Source: Akkermansiaceae bacterium (GTDB lineage: Bacteria > Verrucomicrobiota > Verrucomicrobiia > Verrucomicrobiales > Akkermansiaceae). Taken from it: a stretch of DNA of 12,003 nucleotides. Where the stretch lies: the NCBI GenBank assembly GCA_020627645.1, contig JAHDGN010000063.1:1-12003 (forward strand). The letters run 5' to 3'. The notes beneath the pieces were generated by a model, which worked only from the letters and a program-made list of their open reading frames with translations, did not search any database and was not told the origin of the DNA. The position numbers were made by a program, and so were the translations under genes. Shown here piece after piece: positions 1 through 5,500 of the stretch; positions within the stretch are counted from its first letter, which is position 1; every line of letters starts with the position of its first letter.

Positions 1-180
1 ATTGAACTTGGACACGTGATTCCGCCGACACCTTCGACATCTTGCTTTGGGCCTTTTTGGGGGGCTCAAGCCTTGATTGACAGGCCTACCGGAAGGCGCT
101 TAGGATCCGAGGTTCACCCTTAAAATCTATTGCATCTATTTCCGGATTGGTGCCTTAGGAAATTTAGTTTTCAGCAAAAA

Positions 181-207
181 CTGAAAGTCTTCCGCGCAGA
201 CTTTTAG
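181..207 (+). repeat. Inverted repeat / leader hairpin
   Basis: CTGAAAGTCT and AGACTTTTAG pair over 10 positions (one G-T wobble) around a 7-nt loop, TCCGCGC. No T-tract follows on the + strand, so it is not a typical terminator in that direction. It lies about 95 nt upstream of the promoter-like element. It could be the terminator remnant of an upstream gene, an operator, or chance structure in A+T-rich DNA. Confidence 0.4.
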
Positions 208-300
208 AGAAAACTCTACCTACGAAAAAACTCAGAAGAAGTCTGACGCTAACAAAATTTTCAATTATCTTCAAAATTAAACGACAAACATGGCAAGCGC

Positions 301-328
301 TTGACACCGTGTTTAGACACTCTATTAA
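301..328 (+). promoter_or_regulatory. Candidate sigma-70-type promoter for the esterase/PEP-CTERM gene pair
   Basis: A perfect TTGACA (301-306) is followed after 16 nt by TATTAA (323-328), a reasonable -35/-10 pair. Transcription would begin near 335, about 28 nt before the ATG at 363. An alternative upstream ATG at 309 falls inside this promoter spacer, so the placement also supports 363 as the true start. Whether this lineage's main sigma factor uses exactly this consensus is assumed. Confidence 0.5.
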
Positions 329-362
329 TTGCACGCCCATAAAGGGTTTGATTTTAAATAAA

Positions 363-1195
363 ATGATTAAAATACTCTGCAGTCTTATCACGGGCCTAAC
401 AATCAGCGCCCAATCCGCAACAATCGGACCGATTTGGTTCATCGGAGATTCCATCACCCAATCAAATGCCGATGGCGACAGCAGCGGTTCTCCAAGGAAG
501 TCCCTCTATGATTTACTGAATGGTGCTGGCCATGACTTTTCTTTCACAGGACACTTTACGGCCAATGTCGATGGGCTTCCCAATACGGGCTCAACCCCCT
601 CAACCAACCTATACCACTACCACTCTGGAATCAGTGGATCGTTCATCGGCGCAAATTCCTTCGGCAGACAAAACATGACAGCTGGCATCCCCAACTGGTG
701 GAACCAGGGACGACTTGCCGTCGCCAAGCCAAATGCCGTACTTGTCATGCTGGGCACAAATGACACAAATGCGGACAATGATGTCGCAACCGCTCCGGCC
801 AGAATCACCAACCTTGTCAACACCATTCTCGCCCAGCCCGGAGCCCTCCTTCAATCTTTGTCGCTCAAATCCCACCCAATCTAAATTCCGATCCCGCGCG
901 TAATAATCGAGTCCTGGATTTCAATGCCGGGCTCGTCGATGTCGTAAACGACTTTCAAACCGCAGGCGAAGATGTCACCCTCGTTGATATGTACACCCCC
1001 ATCAACACAGACAGCGCGAACCTAATGAGAGACTCTCTCCACACCAACACCGCGGGCAACGACGTCCTCGCACAACAATGGTTTAACGCCCTAGAAGCGA
1101 GGTTCGACCCCGTCCCAGAACCATCTTCATCTCTCCTAATCTTTTTGACTTTCGCCTCAATGGCCCTTAAAAGAAGAAGGACAAAAATTGCGTAA
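363..1195 (+). pseudogene. Frameshifted CE3-like SGNH acetylesterase with PEP-CTERM tail
   Basis: This was a secreted SGNH/GDSL hydrolase of the carbohydrate esterase 3 style, expected to remove acyl groups from polysaccharide. From the ATG at 363 it has a signal peptide of about 18 residues, then the GDS motif (Ser30), an H-Y-H-S-G block and GTND (Asn133). The frame is lost near 845 and terminates at 882-884. The rest of the protein continues in another frame: VAQIPP block, D-S-L-H motif (His codon 1040-1042), then VPEPS (from 1112), a hydrophobic stretch and KRRR, a PEP-CTERM sorting signal. Aligned with its paralogue at 2557, GGAGCC (840-845) is followed directly by CTCCTTCAATC, whereas the paralogue has 10 more bases (GATACCAATC) between; that is a 10-bp deletion. 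Restored, the protein would be about 280 residues. The truncated product lacks the catalytic Asp/His and the sorting tail, so it should be inactive. Start 363 was preferred to 309 because the signal peptide begins there and 309 lies in the promoter. Confidence 0.88.
1175..1180 (+). promoter_or_regulatory. Ribosome binding site deciding a TTG start
   Basis: AGAAGG lies 7 nt before the TTG at 1188, a good Shine-Dalgarno fit. It sits inside the last codons (the RRR cluster) of the upstream esterase gene. It is the main reason for accepting a TTG start that overlaps the previous stop by 8 nt. Confidence 0.65.
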
Positions 1196-2276
1196 GGCGA
1201 TTTTAAAAAAACAAATACCCCAATCTATAAAAAAAACACTCGCATTAGCAATCACAGGCCTTGGCTTAGCCCCACTCTCTTACGGGTCCGCAATATCGTT
1301 TGACATCGGAATTGGAACCGTTGCCGGCCCCGGAAACCATACATTTTCCTCTGGAGGATCTTGGTCTGGGAACGGCACCGTCAATCAACTCGTCGCCGGC
1401 GACTTTCCCTCATTCCCTGGAGCCTTCGCCTCCACCCCTCTCGTTTCAAATACCACCGGCGGCACACTGATCACGACCTCCAATCTGACGAATAATTCGC
1501 CGGGAGACCGATACCAGCAGACCATCAGCTACTCGGTGAACAATGGTACAGTCAATCATCTTGTTTCCGGACAAACCTCCGGCTCAACCGCTGGCAATTT
1601 CGGAATCGTCGGACACTCGCTAGAGATCACTTCAGGAGGCGTTTCATCAATCACCTTGACTGTCTCTAACGACACCTACCTATCTGCAATTGCTCCAAGT
1701 TTCGCGTCAACATCTTTCCCATGGCTGGGGGGAGTAAGAATGGCAAATGGCACCGATAACTACAACTTAGCGATGACCTATCGTGACATCATCTCTATCA
1801 ATAGCCTTAGTCCACTTGGTTTTACCCCAGGAGTCGCAAATCCTACAAACTTCACCACAACAACACTCGGTGGAATTGCCTTTGACAGCATCACTTCAGA
1901 CGGAAGCTTTATCGAACTTAGCAAGGCCAACATCAACGGAGCCACAGGCTTCATGGGTCTAAAAAGTTTCATCCAAGATGGAGCTGCGAGTGGACTACCA
2001 ACCTATGGAGGCTCCTTTTTAACTGCCGCAGCGGTTCAAGACAGCACCCTCACCACCCTCGAAGAAACACAGGCCACAATGCTTGAATTCACGGTAACTG
2101 CTAATGACGGTGAATTTGACATCGGCACAGCCTTTAACTTCTCGTTTGACGGTTGGATTACTCCCAACTTTCAAGACAATATCCCAATCGGCAGCGGCCC
2201 AATCCCCGAGCCATCTCAGGGGATTTTAGTAGCTCTCAGCTCGCTTCTCTTCCTCAGTCGCAGGAGACGCAAGTAA
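1188..2276 (+). CDS. PEP-CTERM sorting domain protein of unknown function
   Basis: A secreted protein of 362 residues. A basic N-terminus (K and R within residues 2-16) precedes a hydrophobic signal segment, with likely cleavage after G-S-A near residue 35. The mature part is rich in Gly, Ser, Thr and Asn with alternating beta-type patterns and no cysteine or recognisable catalytic motif, as is common in PEP-CTERM matrix or surface proteins. The tail has IPEPS (339-343), a hydrophobic helix and S-R-R-R-R-K at the end: the signal processed by an exosortase, which would act at the inner membrane and is not encoded here. The TTG start is supported by AGAAGG at 1175-1180 and overlaps the broken esterase's stop by 8 nt, implying translational coupling. 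That coupling may be disturbed because the esterase frame now ends at 884. A strong terminator follows. Family not recognised; a beta-sandwich structural or carbohydrate-binding role is only a guess. Confidence 0.88.
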   Translation: MRKAILKKQIPQSIKKTLALAITGLGLAPLSYGSAISFDIGIGTVAGPGNHTFSSGGSWSGNGTVNQLVAGDFPSFPGAFASTPLVSNTTGGTLITTSNLTNNSPGDRYQQTISYSVNNGTVNHLVSGQTSGSTAGNFGIVGHSLEITSGGVSSITLTVSNDTYLSAIAPSFASTSFPWLGGVRMANGTDNYNLAMTYRDIISINSLSPLGFTPGVANPTNFTTTTLGGIAFDSITSDGSFIELSKANINGATGFMGLKSFIQDGAASGLPTYGGSFLTAAAVQDSTLTTLEETQATMLEFTVTANDGEFDIGTAFNFSFDGWITPNFQDNIPIGSGPIPEPSQGILVALSSLLFLSRRRRK

Positions 2277-2301
2277 GAAGCTTCAACGTTTCCATTTTTT
2301 C

Positions 2302-2340
2302 AACAGGCATTCCCACCAGGGATGCCTGTTTTTATTTTTT
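2302..2340 (+). terminator. Rho-independent terminator
   Basis: AACAGGCATTCCC (2302-2314) pairs with GGGATGCCTGTT (2319-2330), with one bulged T and a 4-nt loop, followed by TTTATTTTTT. It starts 25 nt after the PEP-CTERM gene's stop and closes the first transcription unit. Confidence 0.92.
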
Positions 2341-2343
2341 CGA

Positions 2344-2390
2344 GATCAGAGGTTCGATTTCCATCACTCGATCAGCTAGAGCCTCTGATC
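2344..2390 (+). repeat. Inverted repeat between the terminator and the giant esterase gene
   Basis: GATCAGAGG (2344-2352) and CCTCTGATC (2382-2390) are a perfect 9-bp inverted pair separated by 29 nt. It lies directly after the terminator and 166 nt before the ATG at 2557. It could be a leader stem or an operator for a dimeric regulator; the long spacer makes either tentative. Confidence 0.45.
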
Positions 2391-2484
2391 CACTTGAAGA
2401 ATGAGCAACTTGAAAAATCATCATCCTCTCACCCGTCACTGGCTCGCTTCAAAAAATCAATCGCCTGAAGCCATCTTTCGTTGT

Positions 2485-2517
2485 CGTTAAGGAAAAACCG
2501 TAAATCGGTTATTAACG
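2485..2517 (+). promoter_or_regulatory. Two-tier stem-loop in the leader of the giant esterase
   Basis: An outer pair CGTTAA/TTAACG (2485-2490 with 2512-2517) encloses an inner pair AACCG/CGGTT (2496-2500 with 2506-2510) around TAAAT, with a small asymmetric internal loop. It ends 39 nt before the ATG at 2557, which has no evident Shine-Dalgarno sequence. If transcribed it could affect initiation; as DNA it is a palindromic operator candidate. It matches no riboswitch family known to me. Confidence 0.4.
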
Positions 2518-2556
2518 CTTTAGATCACCAAAATCTGACCATAGACTCCTCGTCGA

Positions 2557-5500
2557 ATGAAAGACATCAAAACCGCGCTCTTTGCAGCAGCAATGGGGAT
2601 ACTCACCACCGAAACTCACTCGGCAACAATCGGACCAATTTGGTTCATTGGCGATTCTATCACTCAGTCAAATGCCGATGACGACCCCAACGGCTCCCCC
2701 AGAAAGTCTCTCTATGATCTCCTCAACAGCGCTGGCCACGACTTTTCATTCACCGGACACTTCACCGCCAACGTTGACGGACTTCCCAATACCGGCAATA
2801 CCACTTCGACGAATCTCTATCACTACCACTCAGGAATTAGCGGATCGTTCATTGGTGCGAATTCCTTTGGCAGACAAAACATGACAGCTGGCATCCCCGG
2901 CTGGTGGAACCAGGGACGACTCGCTGTCGCTAAGCCAAATGCCGTACTCATCATGTTGGGCACCAATGACACCAATGCGGACAATAATGTCGCAACCGCT
3001 CCCGCCAGAATCATGACCCTCGTCAACACTATTCTAGCCCAACCCGGGGCCGATACCAATCCCCCCGCAATTTTTGTTGCTCAAATCCCACCCAATCGAA
3101 ATTCCGATCCCGCGCGAAATAACCGAGTCCTCGCTTTCAATGCCGGGCTCGTCAATGTGGTGAATGACTTTCAGACAGCAGGTAAAGATGTCACTCTCGT
3201 CAATATGTATACTCCCATCAACGCAGATAGTGCGAATCTGATGAGAGACACTCTCCACACCAACACCGCGGGTAACAACGTGCTCGCGCAACAATGGTTC
3301 GACGCTCTAGAGAACCGATTTGATACCCCGCCCATCCTTCCTCCTTCTGGAATCATTCAGTCCAACTCACAGGCGAACAATGAGACCTCGCTCACTGCCT
3401 CTTCCGATGACCTTGCAACCAATGGAACAATTGCTCGAACTGCAGGATCTGCCTTCGGCATTAATAACGGAAATCCATCAGAACTAAACAGCGGCCTCAC
3501 GGGAACTGGGGAAGGTCTTTTTCACTCTTCTGGCACGAACGGTAATCACTTCCCAGCAGAATACACGATTTCCCTGAACCTCGACTCAAACCAAGCCGGC
3601 TACGATATTACCTCCATTGCCAGCTACGCAGGGTGGGTAGAAAATGGGCAGACTCTCGCCAATCAGAAAATCGAGGTTCTTTTCTCCACGGTCAACTCAC
3701 CATCATTCACCTCCATTGGAATCTTCCAATACACCCCGTTCTCAAATACCACGGGCCCCTCTGCCTCAAAAATAGAGCTAACCAAAAATTCAGGAATCAT
3801 CGCATCTGGCGTTGATCAAGTCAGAGTCCGAGTGCTTGATCATGGTGTCCACACTGGAAATGCCCAAGGTACGGTCTTCAAAGAATTTGACGTCATCGGC
3901 AACCCTACTGACAGCACGCCACCAGTCAGCCAAGAAATGACTGTGACTTCGATCAGCGACCATATGATCGTTCAACGAGACGAGAGCGATCAGGCTTCCA
4001 TTCCGATATCAGGAACAATTGACAAATCTGTCGACCGCATTGAAGCCCGCGCAACCCGCTCCATCCCGGGAAGCAAAGATCTCGGAAACATTTGGTTTGT
4101 CGGTGACTCCATCACCCAATCAAATGCTGATGGTGACAGCAATGGCTCACCCCGTAGATCTCTCTACAACCTTCTTAGCGCCGACGGGTATACCTTCACC
4201 TATACGGGGCACTTTACCGCCAATGTAGACGGCCTCCCCAATACTGGTGGAACTGCAGCTTCAAACCTTTACCACTACCACTCTGGTGTGTCCGGTTCCA
4301 CTATCGGAAACAACACGAACGGCAGAACTAACATCACCAATAGTATCGCGAGCTGGTGGAACACCGGACGTCTCGAATCTCACAAACCCAACGTCGTTCT
4401 CATCATGCTTGGCACCAACGATATCGACCTGAATGACGATATTGCAAATGCTCCGGCACGCATGAAAAAACTGGTCAATACCATTCTCGCCCAACCAGGC
4501 ACCTCCACCCCACCATCAATCTTTGTCGCTCAAATTCCTCCGAACCTTGGCTCTCCGGAAGAAAACAACAACGTCATCGCTTACAACAACGGTCTTTCTA
4601 CGATCGTCACTGAACTTCGCAGTGAAGGCAAAAACGTCTTCCTCGTAGACAACTATTCCCCCATTCAAGCCGATACGAGGTCCCTCATGCGAGACTCTCT
4701 CCACACCAACACCGCAGGAAACAATGTTCTCGCACAGCAATGGTTTAACGCGATTGAATCCCAACTCCCAACCAGCTCCGAATCAGTGACTGATTGGCAG
4801 ACTGTCGTAACCTCCCCATCAAACGGCTCATTTTCTGGCGCACTCTCGAATGTCCCCGCAGGCGGATGGTATGATATCGAAATCCGCTCAATTCTCAATC
4901 AAACCCCAGATGAAGCGATCACTATGAGCAAAATCGGAGTTGGTGATGTCTTTCTCGTAGGTGGCCAATCGAACTCAGCTAGCCATGGTGAAGGAGCGAT
5001 CACCCCATCAGAAGATCGAGTTTCGGTCAAAAGTTCACTGACAGAGAATACCTGGCAGAAACTTTCCGATCCACTCCCAATCTCCAGCGGAAATGGAGGC
5101 TCACCATGGTCACGCTTTGCCCAGGCCTACGTGGCCGCCATGGAAGTCCCAGTTGGCTTCGTCAGCTTTGGCGAAGGTGACAGCCTATCCGACCGCTGGA
5201 CTCCCTCTGCCAATGATCTTTATCCGCGAATTCAACAAGCGGTCCAATCGTTTCCTCCAAACGGATTCAAAGCCCTCCTCTGGCATCAAGGCGAGGCCGA
5301 TGCCAAAAATGCAACCTCATACAACGACTACATCTCACGTTTCCAAGCCACCATCACGCAGGCCCGGAATGATGCCGGCTGGGTTTTTCCGTGGTACTTT
5401 TCCGAGGTCTCGTTCTCCCCTGAGGCCAATATAGCCCAAGAAATCCCCATCACTAGTGCTCAACAAAGCCTAGCTTATGAAAACCCACTTGTCTTCTTGG

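Larger units (their letters stand above)
1..362. other. Upstream region without a confident gene
   Basis: No protein-coding gene can be supported here. One frame on the + strand is open from the window edge to a TAA at 121-123 (about 40 codons), but its composition is not clearly protein-like. On the minus strand an ATG at 40-38 opens 13 codons (MSKVSAESRVQVQ) that run off the edge and could be the start of a divergent gene, which is too little to call. A longer minus-strand frame (164-457) overlaps the signal peptide and first catalytic block of the esterase at 363 in antisense, so it is taken as spurious. The DNA from about 124 is A+T-rich and holds an inverted repeat (181-207) and a promoter-like element (301-328), consistent with a leader for the downstream gene pair. 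Confidence 0.6.

Noticed and set aside
95..122. tRNA-like string (GAGGTTCACCC) near the left end
   Set aside because: No acceptor stem, anticodon arm or matching T-arm could be paired around it.
1..123. Open + strand frame from the edge to TAA at 121, or a divergent gene starting at 40
   Set aside because: About 40 codons and 13 codons respectively, with no family motif. Too little sequence to call either.
309..362. Upstream ATG at 309 as the start of the esterase
   Set aside because: It adds 18 residues before a normal signal peptide and lies inside the TTGACA/TATTAA spacer, so it would probably not be in the transcript.
164..457. 97-residue minus-strand frame at the start of the window
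   Set aside because: It lies antisense to the promoter, signal peptide and GDS block of the esterase at 363, whose protein homology is strong. Its hydrophobic look is the mirror of A+T-rich DNA.
989..1195. A separate small PEP-CTERM gene starting at 989
   Set aside because: The sequence before 989 in the same frame continues the esterase (VAQIPP, D-F-N-A-G-L) back to 846. The ATG is an internal Met in Y-T-P-I-N and there is no signal peptide.
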